A stretch of 64,000 bases of DNA from an uncultured Alphaproteobacteria bacterium (GCA_958295725.1 OY282368.1:2564001-2628000); one strand, 5' to 3'. Shown: positions 1-8,677, numbered from the stretch's first letter. Made by a program: numbers and translations. Notes: generated by a model not told the origin, from the letters alone.

Positions 1-1154
1 GCCGGGGCGACAAACCCTACCCGTTCTTTTCCGGTGAGTTCCGCCTGATTCCGACCGACGTCGACCCGGGCGAACTGGTCATGAGCCACATGTCGCCGAA
101 CTTCGACCGCACGGGGTTCCAGCAGGACATCAACGTGGTCATTCCCATCGAGCGTATGCGCGAGCTCGAGGCCGAGGGCGCCGTCGGGTCGGTGGCGAAG
201 TTCCACTACGCCTTCATGGGCGGGAGCAGTCCCCAGGACATGGAGCCCCACGTGCCGGAGCTGGCCCGACTGTTGCGCGGCGACGAGGTCGACACGGTGC
301 TGATGTGTCCCGTGTGACCTCGCTGTACGCGCGCCGTCGGCGCGCTCGGCCACTATCTGGAGCGCGAGGGGATCGCCACGGCGAGCATCAGCCTGATCCG
401 TTTTCAGACGGAAAGGATGAGGCCGCCGCGGGCACTGTGGGTGCCGTTCGAGTTGGGGCGTCCCTTCGGCGCGCCGAACGATCCGGAGTTCCAGACCCGG
501 GTGTTGAAGGCGCTGCTCGGGACGCTGGAAGCGGAGAGCGGCCCGGTCCTGGCGGACTTCGATGAGGACGCGCCGTTGTCGGCCGATGCCGACGACGACG
601 GGGAGGGCTGGGCCTGCCCGATCGAGCTCAAGGCCCCGCCGCCGCGGACGGAGGGCGACGCCGCCGCCCTGGAGCAGGCGCTGTTGCGCGAGATCGGCCA
701 GCTTCGTCCGTGGTACGAACTGTCGGTCGAGCGGCGCGGACGCACGACCGTCGGCGTCAGCCCCCTCGATATCGAGGGCAACGCCCGCTACGTCACGGCG
801 TTCCTCGGCGATGCGTGGCCCGAGTCCCCGTCGGAAGACATGGACGCCGCCGTGGCCCTCAAGCATGCCTTCGAGGACATGCGCGCCTGGTATTTCGAGG
901 CCGTCGCCGCGCAACCGGGACGGGCAGCGGGGACCTCGACCCAGGTCGTCGACTGGTTCTGGAACGAAACGACCGCCGGCGCCGTGCTCAGGAAGCTCGA
1001 CGAGGTCTGCCGCGGGAGCGACGACGAGGTGATGCAGGCCCTGGGCGGGTTCCTGCTCCTCCCCCGCCGCGTGACGGGTTCGGTCGGCGACGGGTCGGAC
1101 GGCCGCCTGAATTCGGAGTACGGGAACAACCCGGCGATCATGGCGGCGGAATGA
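1..1154 (+). CDS. Glycine/sarcosine/betaine/D-proline reductase-type selenoprotein B (PrdB/GrdB-like), 5' partial, with in-frame Sec UGA
   Basis: The gene enters from the left edge in the frame beginning at base 3. It reads VDTVLMCPV, meets TGA at 315-317, and continues without a frame change as PRCTRAVGALGHYLEREG to a TGA at 1152-1154. Sequence on both sides of the UGA matches the selenoprotein B family of glycine/betaine/sarcosine/D-proline reductases. The UGA falls at the family's redox selenocysteine, giving a CxxU motif (Cys-Pro-Val-Sec) and a further Cys three residues on. After it come the family-typical PPRALWVPFELGRPFG stretch and an acidic tail. In clostridia these proteins reductively cleave amino-acid C-N bonds. 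The substrate in aerobic proteobacteria is not established, so I assign only the family. A hairpin directly after the UGA supports Sec insertion. selA, selB, selC and selD are not in this window. The alternative, a nonsense mutation, is disfavoured by intact coding on both sides. Confidence 0.85.
318..345 (+). promoter_or_regulatory. Predicted bacterial SECIS element
   Basis: Eleven bases after the in-frame TGA (315-317) lies a 7-bp all-G/C stem, GCGCGCC (329-335) pairing with GGCGCGC (339-345), closed by a three-base GTC loop (336-338). Bacterial SECIS elements are short hairpins just 3' of the UGA, with a G-U-containing apical loop placed about 16-37 nt downstream. Here the loop begins 19 nt after the UGA. 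Position, stem and loop all fit, but the functional call is inference. Confidence 0.7.
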
Positions 1155-1170
1155 CGCTGCCGCCGCGGGT

Positions 1171-1213
1171 CTGAACGGCCCGCGATGTCGGGCGGCGGGC
1201 CTGAACGGCCCGC
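1171..1213. repeat. Short direct repeat, 13-bp match at 30-bp spacing
   Basis: CTGAACGGCCCGC occurs at 1171-1183 and again at 1201-1213, each followed by a near-identical ATG-containing stretch. It fills much of the 92-bp gap between the selenoprotein and the tautomerase gene. It looks like a local duplication of untranslated sequence. No function is evident. Confidence 0.5.
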
Positions 1214-1246
1214 AATGGCGAGGAGAACACGGGGGAGGCGCGAAGG

Positions 1247-1618
1247 ATGCCGATCGTCAGGGTGCAGATTCCGGAAGGATACTCGAACGAGGTCAAGGAC
1301 CGGGTCGCGAACGGGCTTCGCGACGCCATCAACGGGTCCATCGACCCCGGCCAGAACGACCGCTTCCCCGAGACGCGCAAGTGGATATATCCGGCGATCA
1401 CGGAGGCCTACGGCGAACTGGGCAAGGGCCTGCCGACGGTGACCATCGACACGCGGCCGGGGCGGACGCGGGAACAGAAGGACCTCTGCGCCAAGCTGAT
1501 CTGCGACCTCTTCGAGGAGGTCATGGGGACGCGCGACGTCTACGTCCTGCTGCGCACCACGGAGGCGGGCGACCACCTCGCCGGCGGGACGGCTCTGCCC
1601 GAGTGGAAGCCGGAATAG
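1247..1618 (+). CDS. 4-oxalocrotonate tautomerase-like protein
   Basis: A 123-residue protein starting Met-Pro-Ile-Val-Arg-Val. Removal of Met exposes Pro as the N-terminus, the general base of the tautomerase superfamily. The length is that of the fused or longer members (two beta-alpha-beta halves) rather than the 62-residue classical enzyme. Such enzymes move a proton between keto and enol forms of unsaturated or halogenated acids in the cytoplasm. The ATG at 1247 follows a GGAGG-like run (ggggaggcgcgaagg). The gene lies 92 bp after the selenoprotein on the same strand, so they may share a transcript. The substrate cannot be told from sequence. Confidence 0.75.
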   Translation: MPIVRVQIPEGYSNEVKDRVANGLRDAINGSIDPGQNDRFPETRKWIYPAITEAYGELGKGLPTVTIDTRPGRTREQKDLCAKLICDLFEEVMGTRDVYVLLRTTEAGDHLAGGTALPEWKPE

Positions 1619-1651
1619 GGGGCGCCCGGCGGCGCCTCGGTACGGCGCGCG

Positions 1652-2353
1652 TCAGAAATTCTCGACCCAGGGGCGGAGCTCGATCTCCCAGGCCCAGGCG
1701 CTGCGATCCTGCTTGAGGAAATGCAGATAGCTCCGGGCGATGGCGTCCGGGTCCAACATGCTGTCGGGATTGTCGGGCGGGTCCATCCGCTCGGTCCGGA
1801 GCGGGTTGCGGATACCGCCGTCGATGATGAAATGCCCGACGTGGACGCCTTGGGGGTGGAGTTCCCGCGCCATGCTCTGGGCGAGACCGCGCAGCGCGAA
1901 CTTGCCCATGGCGAACGAGGCGGACTGCACGTAACCCTTGACGCTGGCCGACGCCGCCGTGAACAGGATGGCGCCGTGGCCCTTGGGCGCCATGCGCCGC
2001 GCGGCCGCCTGGGCGACGAGGAACCCGCCGTAGGCCGTGACGAGGATGGCGTTCTTCGTGGCCTCGCGGTCGATCTCGACGAAGGGGCCGCGCACGCGGG
2101 CGCTCGGGTTGTAGACCACGACGTCCGGATCGTTCCCTTCCAGCGCCCCGAACAGCGCGTCCACGTCCTCCGGGGAGGTCGCGTCGCACGCGTGGGCCGT
2201 GGCGCCGGTTTCGGAGCAGAGTCCGGAGAGGTCGTCGATGCTCCGGGCGGCGAGCGACACCGCCATGCCCTCGGACGACAGCAGGCGGGCGAGAGAGGCG
2301 GAGAGACCGGGGCCTACCCCGACGATCAGGGCGTGCTTGTAGGTGGGAACCAT
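1652..2353 (-). CDS. Atypical short-chain dehydrogenase/reductase (catalytic Tyr replaced)
   Basis: A 233-residue protein with an N-terminal Rossmann strand and glycine-rich loop (ALIVGVGPGLSASLARLL, residues about 7-24), then VVYNPSA, where classical SDRs have NNAG. At the active site, the usual Ser...Tyr-x-x-x-Lys reads SASFAMGKFALRG: Lys is kept and the Tyr position is Phe. It therefore belongs to the SDR fold but may have altered or no oxidoreductase activity. An upstream in-frame extension is possible, but the ATG at 2353 places the Rossmann strand at the N-terminus and has GAGG about 11 bases upstream. It converges on the tautomerase gene. Confidence 0.75.
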   Translation of the reverse strand: MVPTYKHALIVGVGPGLSASLARLLSSEGMAVSLAARSIDDLSGLCSETGATAHACDATSPEDVDALFGALEGNDPDVVVYNPSARVRGPFVEIDREATKNAILVTAYGGFLVAQAAARRMAPKGHGAILFTAASASVKGYVQSASFAMGKFALRGLAQSMARELHPQGVHVGHFIIDGGIRNPLRTERMDPPDNPDSMLDPDAIARSYLHFLKQDRSAWAWEIELRPWVENF

Positions 2354-2403
2354 GACGGACGACCTCGTTCGGTTGGCGTTGGAGCGGACACAGTGGCCCC
2401 AAC

Positions 2404-2664
2404 TCATGCCATCCGGGCGCGGGCGCGGCAAGCCCTCTCCTCCGGCGGGCACATGGCCGGGAACCGGGACCTGTCAGGGCCCATCGCTCCCTCCGGTTGA
2501 AGAACCGGAACATAATCCATCGTAAGCGCCCCGCCACCGGGCGCAACGGCGATGGCGCCCTTGGCGCGCGGCGGGTTCCAGCGAATGTCCCGGTTCCGGA
2601 CCAAACGGACATACCCGTCCGGCGTCACTCCGCCCTTCGGCGTCGGCGCCTCGAATTCCGTCAT
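2404..2664 (-). CDS. Small hypothetical protein coupled to the NYN gene
   Basis: An 86-codon frame beginning MTEFEAPTPKGGVTPDGYVR. Its ATG (2664-2662) overlaps the stop of the upstream NYN-domain gene in an ATGA arrangement, suggesting translational coupling. The N-terminal half is polar with GGV and DGYVRL elements; the C-terminus is Arg/Ala-rich and could be spurious coding. I recognise no family. The start overlap is the main reason to take it seriously. High GC makes chance frames of this size common, so confidence is modest. Confidence 0.4.
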   Translation of the reverse strand: MTEFEAPTPKGGVTPDGYVRLVRNRDIRWNPPRAKGAIAVAPGGGALTMDYVPVLQPEGAMGPDRSRFPAMCPPEERACRARARMA

Positions 2665-3305
2665 GGGGCGAGGCGGTACCGCGGTCGAGGGCGATAATCC
2701 CGCTCGTCGAGACATGCGTCGTAGAACGTCCGGTCCATCCGATACCATTCCGCCCCGTCGATGCCACGTCTGGCCGTAGCCGCCGTGCTAACGGGATAAG
2801 CGGACACGACCTTGATCCACCTGCCGGTGTCGCGCGCAATGTCCTTGACCTCCTTGACGACCTCGGCCAAGTCCTGATCCTGGCTGAAGATAACCGCGAC
2901 ATCCAATTGGCCCATACGAGCCAGCCTAACGACATCCAGGCCGAGGCGCAGGTCTATGCCCTTCTCCTGCGGGATATATTTCGTCCCGACGGACCCGTCG
3001 GGCAGTTCAACATCGTACGGTTGATAGCGAATCCGTCTGCTTTCGACGACTATGCCCGCGCGGCGCATGGCAAGAAGCCGGTTGGCCCAGTAGCCGTGCC
3101 ACATCTCGCTGTGCCGACGGGCCGGTGTGCCCGTGTAGAACCGGACCCCGCGACCCTCCCAACCTTTGCGTGCGCAGACTGCCCCGAACAGCTCCTTCGG
3201 ATCATAGTTGGGGTGATGGTGCCCGAAGGCCTCCTTCGCATGGCGATAGAGGTTCTGCCCGTCGAAGAACGCAATAGCGCGCTTGACGGCGGGTTCGTCA
3301 ACCAT
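2661..3305 (-). CDS. NYN-domain (PIN-like, DUF88/LabA family) protein
   Basis: A 214-residue protein. The N-terminus reads AIAFFDGQNLYRHAKEAF, the hallmark first acidic motif of NYN domains. Mid-protein EKGIDLRLGLDVVRLA and late FSQDQDLAEVVKEV supply the other conserved Asp residues expected to bind a divalent metal. The family are predicted ribonucleases or nucleic-acid-processing enzymes of the PIN-like superfamily. The start at 3305 is preceded by GGGA at suitable spacing and gives a compact domain-only protein. It lies next to integrase and IS remnants, so it may have arrived with mobile DNA. The target RNA is unknown. Confidence 0.8.
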   Translation of the reverse strand: MVDEPAVKRAIAFFDGQNLYRHAKEAFGHHHPNYDPKELFGAVCARKGWEGRGVRFYTGTPARRHSEMWHGYWANRLLAMRRAGIVVESRRIRYQPYDVELPDGSVGTKYIPQEKGIDLRLGLDVVRLARMGQLDVAVIFSQDQDLAEVVKEVKDIARDTGRWIKVVSAYPVSTAATARRGIDGAEWYRMDRTFYDACLDERDYRPRPRYRLAP

Positions 3306-3431
3306 CGCGATCCCATGAACGAATAACCCCTCGGGGGCCGTTTCGGGACGATCTCGATCAATGATCGGAGATCCCGAGCAGGCAAGTCCCGAGGGGAGCA
3401 AGTTCACTCAACCTACGAGAAGCGTTATTCG

Positions 3432-3613
3432 CATGTCAACATTGTGTCCTGGTTCAGGGTATATGAGACGGGAGGGGTTCTTCGGCTGTGTGTCTGGCAA
3501 GGTGCTGGGCAGGGGTGTGTCCGCCAAGGGCTTGGTGCGGTCGGAAGGTGTCGATCGACCTGGATGACGTGGATGGGGAAGGGCATGTCGGCCTGGAGCT
3601 TGTCGAGGAAGCG
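3432..3613 (-). pseudogene. IS481-like transposase remnant with internal deletion
   Basis: On the minus strand 3613-3554 reads RFLDKLQADMPFPIHVIQVD, resembling the integrase-core segment of IS481-family transposases just before the conserved GGSEF. In a different frame 3543-3454 reads RPHQALGGHTPAQHLARH, the family's C-terminal signature. The intervening DDE core is missing, so an internal deletion joined the two pieces. TGTCAACATTGTGTCCTGG near 3435 may be the element's terminal inverted repeat. Non-functional debris. The family call rests on motif memory only. Confidence 0.55.
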
Positions 3614-4010
3614 GACCTGCCAAGCGTGCGCATCCACGATCTGCGACACACTTGGGCCTCTCAAGGTGTCATGAACGGCGTCGGGCTACCCACCGTCGGA
3701 CGGTTACTCGACCACAAGCGCCGGACTACCACCACCATCTACGCCCATCTCGACGACGCTACTCTGCAAAACGCCGCCGCCGTTATCGCAAAGGCCATGG
3801 GGTTCAAGGTTCAAGGGCAAGCCGCAGCCTCTGCCAGCCAATGTGGAAGCATCTGACGAGGAAGCGGAGTCGTGGGAAGTTACCAAGCCCACCACACAGA
3901 CGGTTCGTCCCGATCCATGGGACACGTCGCCTGACAAACGCGATGACCGGGAGCGCGAGGAAATGAGAAAATGGAGCGACGAGTTCATGGGCGAACTCAA
4001 TTGGATTTGA
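3600..4010 (+). pseudogene. Tyrosine recombinase (phage-type integrase) C-terminal fragment, frameshifted
   Basis: From about 3615 the plus strand encodes LPSVRIHDLRHTWAS, LLDHKRRTTTTIYAHL and AAAVIAKAMGF, which hold the H-x-x-R, H/D-x-K-like and catalytic Tyr elements of tyrosine recombinases. The N-terminal two thirds are absent, replaced by IS481-like sequence. A perfect 7-bp tandem duplication, GGTTCAA at 3801-3807 and 3808-3814, shifts the frame so that the protein stops at 3854-3856. Removing one copy restores a frame running through GKPQPLPANVEASDEEAE to a stop at 4008-4010. Dead integrase; it marks a former mobile island boundary. Confidence 0.7.
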
Positions 4011-4076
4011 AGCGAAGATTCCCGCAAACGGTCTTGAGAACGAATAATGAGCCAGAGAACCTCAAAAGGATAATTT

Positions 4077-4685
4077 TTATAGATTTTTCGTGAGCTTATA
4101 CATGTGGCGTTCTACTTTCTTTAATGCTTCTGCTATTACATACTCAGGAGACACAAGAGTACCACCCATGTTGGCGAAGTTAGACACATCTAACAAGTGG
4201 GTATTTGTATACGATTTACCTTCCAAATTCTGGTAGGATACAGTCACATTGAATGGTGGAAATGGTGACTTATAAGACTCGAATTCACTACCCCTCTGTC
4301 CGAAAAGATCACGAGTTCCAAAGACAACACTTATACGTTCCCCTTGGGGAAGAAAGGCAATCATGGGCTGGGAATTATTCTTTAAGAACTGAACGTTGTA
4401 TTGTTTAAAATTTTCTTCTTTCGCTTCAATACGATAAACTACATTCTGCGCTGGCCCCTGCCCAATATTAGCCACTACCAGATCGACATGAGGCACATAG
4501 CTTCCCAATTTTGGGGTAAGATAGGCTACAACCTTGGGTTCTGTTCCTGCTTTTCTCAGGAGGCGATTCTCTTGGGAGAGCGTTCTAGTGACCCGCCATG
4601 TGAGACACGCCATAATTGCGATAACAACGGTCGCAGCGGCGGTGATCTCTCTCTGATGCGTAGCGATCAAATCAAGTATTTTCAC
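4077..4685 (-). CDS. Hypothetical single-pass membrane protein in AT-rich DNA
   Basis: A 202-residue protein with an N-terminal hydrophobic helix (ITAAATVVIAIMACLTW, residues about 14-30), a charged linker (SQENRLLRK) and a beta-rich soluble domain containing VDLVVANIGQGPAQNVVYRI, an Ig-like or CARDB-like pattern, then a C-terminal helix. The topology suggests an inner-membrane anchor. The DNA is visibly AT-rich against its GC-rich neighbours, a sign of transfer. The start at 4685 lies only 16 bases after the stop of the MmeI-like gene on the same strand, so the two may form one operon. I do not recognise a family; function unknown. Confidence 0.75.
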   Translation of the reverse strand: MKILDLIATHQREITAAATVVIAIMACLTWRVTRTLSQENRLLRKAGTEPKVVAYLTPKLGSYVPHVDLVVANIGQGPAQNVVYRIEAKEENFKQYNVQFLKNNSQPMIAFLPQGERISVVFGTRDLFGQRGSEFESYKSPFPPFNVTVSYQNLEGKSYTNTHLLDVSNFANMGGTLVSPEYVIAEALKKVERHMYKLTKNL

Positions 4686-4701
4686 ACACTTTCCTTTGTT
4701 G

Positions 4702-7544
4702 TCATGGAACTATCGCGTTGAGAGTCAATAACTCTCCGAGTACATCATCATCGGATATGTCCGCATCCCACCCATAGGCCGCCGCCACGGCGGCGTCGAG
4801 ACTATCGTGCGCGTCGGCGAGCCATCGCGGGCGGGCGTTGTAGAGGGCGGTCAGGGTGCGGGTCTTGAGCGCCTTCGCCACCGTCTCGTCGCGGGGGACG
4901 GGGCGCTTGGGATAGCCAGGAACCGGCTCGTCCACCCATTCCACCCATTCGGGCGGATTGAGCCAGCGGTCGCGGAGCTCGACGAGTCGCCGCGCGGCTT
5001 CGGCGACGGCGACGGCGCGGGGATCGTCAGCGTAGTCGGCGGCGGGAATGTCGGGCGAGAGCCCTTCGGGGAAGGGGAAGGTCTCGAAGGTGGTGGTGGG
5101 GGTGTAGCGCGGATCGTTGCCCTTACCGAGCCACGTTCCGAGCCGCAGCGACCACGCCTCGTGGAACCTGCTGTGGAGAATGCCGAAGGTCGTATCGTCG
5201 TCGCGCACGATGACGGTCAAGGCGGAGTCGGGAGAAATCCGGGAATCGCACCAGACGAACAGCCGATGCTTAGCGACGCGAGGCGTGGCGATGTAGCGGT
5301 CGATCCCGTCCAAAACTTCGCGGAACTCCGCCACGAAACGGCGATGCCTCCACCAAGCGGTCCGGAGCGCCACCACCGGATTCCGCGACCGCGCCGGCTT
5401 GACGTGTTCCGCGAGATGCGCGAATGGCGCCTCGTAAAGCGCGGCCTCGGCCTCGCCCATTTCGTGGCCAAAGTCGACGATCCATTTATCGAGTGAACGG
5501 CGGGTTACGTCCAGACCGTTTATCCACGGCTTGAGTACATCGCTATTGAGCCGCCCGTTCGGGTTGGCGGGCAGGCGAAGCCACTCGCGCGCTAACTCGC
5601 CGGAAATATCGAACGCGCCTCCCTTTTCCCCGCACCGGAAGCACGCGTCCTGATTCGCTCGCAACCGGCGTGCCTGCGAACCCAGGGCCCGCGACGAAGA
5701 CGCCGCTAGGTCCGCGGAAATACCCGGTGCTGGCATCCCGTTCAGACGAGGTTTGGAAGCCTCGCCGTGACCGGCGAAACACACCAGAGATACCCGGACG
5801 GCAGCGCCGTCCACGACCCATGGTTCGTCAGACCATGCATCGAAAATGCAGCCGTGTTCGACGATCCAGTCGAGCACCGTGCGGCTGCGCCCGCCCCGGA
5901 TCGAGTTCGTCGCCACCAAGCCGGCGCGAGGGTGCCTTGGGCTACCAGCCGTCCCGCCTTGTGAAACCAGTAGCACACGAGATCCGCCGCACCGGGAACG
6001 CGATCCTCGTAAACCCTATGCAAGTCGTTCGTATAGGCGTCTCCGAGCGCCGACCGTATGCGCGAGCTGCCCAGGAACGGCGGGTTACCGATCACGACGT
6101 CGGCTTCGGGCCATTCCGGCTCCCCGCCGTCCGCCGTCAGGACCGCGTCGCGACATTCGATGGTCTCCAGAGGCTTCAGGACCGGGTCGTGCGACTCCCG
6201 GAACCCGTTGCGCCGCATCCACTGGATCTCGCCCACCCACACCGACACACGCGCCAGTTCCGCCGCATAGGCGTTGACCTCGATCCCGCGCACATTGGCC
6301 GGACCGACCGCCGGAAACTCCCGCGCGAGGCCCATCGCCTCGGCGTCCAACTGGACCCGGTGCTCCAGGTCCTTCAATGCGTGCAACGCCAGATAGAGGA
6401 AGTTCCCCGAACCGCACGCCGGATCGAGCACGACGAAGCCGCGCAGCCGTTCGAGAAACGCGCGGAAGCGCCGTTCGGCCTCGCCCCGCCGCCGCGTCCG
6501 CACCGCCCCCGGCCCGGCCGCCTCCGCCCGTTCGAGACCGGCGGCGATCTCCGCCTTCACCGCCTCCCACTCCGCCAGAAGCGGGCGGACGATCACCGGC
6601 TCCACGATCCGCATGATCTTGTCGCGGTCCGTGTAGTGCGCCCCGAGTTGCGAGCGCTTGTCCGGGTCCAGACCGCGCTCGAACAGCGTGCCCAGGATCG
6701 ACGGATCGATCTCCGACCAGTCGAGCGCCGCCGCCGCGAGCGCCGTCTCGATCTCTTCCTTCCCCAACGGCAACGCCGCGTCGTCGTCGAACAGACCGCC
6801 GTTGAACCGCGCCACAACCTCGAACCCCACGTCTCCGCCCCCGGACATCGCCCCGAACAGGCGGCCCGCCAACTCCGCGAAGCCTTCGGGCCGGCGCCGC
6901 GCGTGTTCGAGCATCCGCGTGAACATGCTGTCGGGCAGCAGGCCCACGTCCTCCGCGAACATGCAGAACACCAGACGGTTCACGAAGTGCGCCACCGCGC
7001 GCGCCTCGTGGCCGCGCCCGCGCAGCGACTGCGCCAGCGCCGCGAACGCCGATGCCGCCCGCTCCGTCAGCGCCTGCCGGCTCTCCCCCGGACGCAGCCG
7101 CTCCGGGTCCGACATCGCCCATTTGAGCTTGTCCCGTGCCGCCGCCTCCGCCAGGTCCTCCAGCGCGAACTCGTGGGTCGCGCTCACGCTGTTGGTCCAG
7201 TTGGTGCGGATGCGGAACCGCGCCATGTCCGAGACGATCAGCAGCGGCGGGTTCTCCAGCGCCAGCGCGTATTGCCGCAGCTGGTTGAACGCCGCGTCGA
7301 GGTCGGCGCGCCGGCCCTTGTACTCCCAGGCGAAGCAGCCCCGTTTCCACACGTCGGCCCAGCCCTCGCCGCCCGTGTCCTTGCGCGCCCCGCGCTCGAA
7401 ACAATAGGTCTCGCCCGCCGGGTCGGCTTCGGCCGGCGTCGGCTCTCCCAGCAGCCGGCACAGGTCGATGAAGTGCTCCTGACTCCCGGAGCGCTCCTTC
7501 AACGCCGACGCCCGCCACTTGGCGATGAACGCCCCCGGCGTCAT
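4702..7544 (-). pseudogene. MmeI-like (type IIL) restriction-modification enzyme, frameshifted
   Basis: Two overlapping frames (7544 to 5742 and 5976 to 4702) together make one protein of about 947 residues, the usual size for MmeI-like fused endonuclease-methyltransferases. In order: an N-terminal domain with ADVWKRGCFAWEYKGRRADL, a D...E-x-K nuclease motif; a helical linker; motif I DPACGSGNFL and motif IV NPPF of an N6-adenine methyltransferase; then a target-recognition domain and C-terminal region (LREWLRLPANPNGR-like, FETFPFPEGLSP). The frames switch near 5925-5935 between GTLA and RAGLVATNSIRGG, consistent with loss of one base. As sequenced, the methyltransferase is separated from its recognition domain, so it should be inactive unless this is a sequencing error. 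It probably shares a transcript with the following membrane-protein gene. Confidence 0.8.
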
Positions 7545-7870
7545 GCCGCTACCGACGCGATGGCATCGCTCCCGAATGATGTCACGACGTTCAAATGTCC
7601 CGGCCCCGGTTCGCGTCCTGTTCCCCGATCAAGATGCCTTGACGTCGCGCAACCGGCAAGAGAGCGCACGGCAGACGATCTTTAAGGGCAGAGCCCCAAC
7701 CACCACCGGCTCGCGAGCGCCGGCGACCGGACCCGTGCGCCACGTGTGATGCGACACAACGTCCGGCGCATCGTGGTCCGGTCGTCAAACCCTTGCGGCG
7801 CCGGCCTCCCGGGCCCGACGCGGTGTGTGCGGCATGAATGCCTGCAGGACTCCAGCAGGAGCTTCCATCG
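7545..7870. other. Intergenic, no gene recognised
   Basis: This 326-bp stretch separates the MmeI-like gene from the alpha/beta hydrolase gene; both are on the minus strand. It should hold the MmeI-like gene's promoter. I see no convincing gene, RNA structure or repeat. Confidence 0.4.
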
Positions 7871-8677
7871 TCACGCCCCAACCATCTCGTCGAGGCCATG
7901 ACGCAGGATGGCGTTGAACTCGTCGGGCGCCTCGACGTTGGGAAAATGGCGCTGGTTCTCGATGACGGTCAGCCGCGATCCCGCGATGCGTTCGTGGATC
8001 CCGCGGCTGCACGCGACCGGCGCCGCCGGATCGTCCTGGGATCCGATGATGTTGGTGGGCGCGGCGATCCTGTGCAGCGAGTCCCGGTAGTCGAGCGCCG
8101 CGACCGCCGACGTTCCACCGATATAGCCCTCGACCCTGGTGCCGACGAAGACCTCGCGTACCGCCCGATAGCCGGCATTGGCCGCTTCCGCGAAGGCATC
8201 GGTGAACCAGTATCTGTCCGTGGCATCCCAGACCGGTTGCATGCCCTCCGCGCGGACCAGCTTCTGGCGCTCGTCGATCCACTTCCGATGCTCGGGCTCC
8301 GTGTAGGAAAGCGTGCAGCAGAGGGACAGCGACAGAACCCTTTCCGGGTAATGGATGCCGAGACCCTGGCCGATCATGCCGCCGGTGGAGATGCCGATCC
8401 AGTGCACCCGGTCGAGGCCGAAGGCGTCCAGCAGCCCGACGGCATCGGCGTTGAATTGCGCCAGAGTATACGGCCCGGGCGGGGCGTCGGTGTCCCCCGC
8501 GCCGCGGAAGTCGTAGCGCAGGATGCGGTAGCGGTCCGCGAGCGCCGGCGCCTGCCAGTCCCACAGGCGATGACTCGTTCCCATGGCGTGGGCCATCACC
8601 ACGACGGGACCGTCCCCGGGACCGTCCCAGCGGCAGGCGATATCGATGTCGCCGACGCGGATCTTGTCGATGCTCAT
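7871..8677 (-). CDS. Alpha/beta hydrolase, 3-oxoadipate enol-lactonase (PcaD)-like
   Basis: A 268-residue alpha/beta hydrolase. It shows VVVMAHAMGTSHRLWD for the oxyanion strand, RYDFRGAGDT, the nucleophile elbow GISTGG (Ser), the late acid in SQDDPAAP and the His in NQRHFPNVEAP. The overall pattern matches enol-lactone hydrolases of the beta-ketoadipate pathway, but many related esterases share it. The start at 8677 (MSIDKIRVG) was preferred over an upstream ATG because it gives the standard N-terminal strand. It is divergent from the amidase gene, with a 137-bp promoter region between them. Confidence 0.8.
   Translation of the reverse strand: MSIDKIRVGDIDIACRWDGPGDGPVVVMAHAMGTSHRLWDWQAPALADRYRILRYDFRGAGDTDAPPGPYTLAQFNADAVGLLDAFGLDRVHWIGISTGGMIGQGLGIHYPERVLSLSLCCTLSYTEPEHRKWIDERQKLVRAEGMQPVWDATDRYWFTDAFAEAANAGYRAVREVFVGTRVEGYIGGTSAVAALDYRDSLHRIAAPTNIIGSQDDPAAPVACSRGIHERIAGSRLTVIENQRHFPNVEAPDEFNAILRHGLDEMVGA

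Noticed and set aside
3801-3814. LexA box at the GTTC...GTTC in the integrase remnant
   Set aside because: The two GTTC elements are three bases apart, not seven, and arise from the 7-bp coding duplication.
5742-5976. Programmed frameshift in the MmeI-like gene
   Set aside because: No slippery heptamer or strong downstream structure is apparent at the frame change, and such enzymes are not known to use frameshifting.
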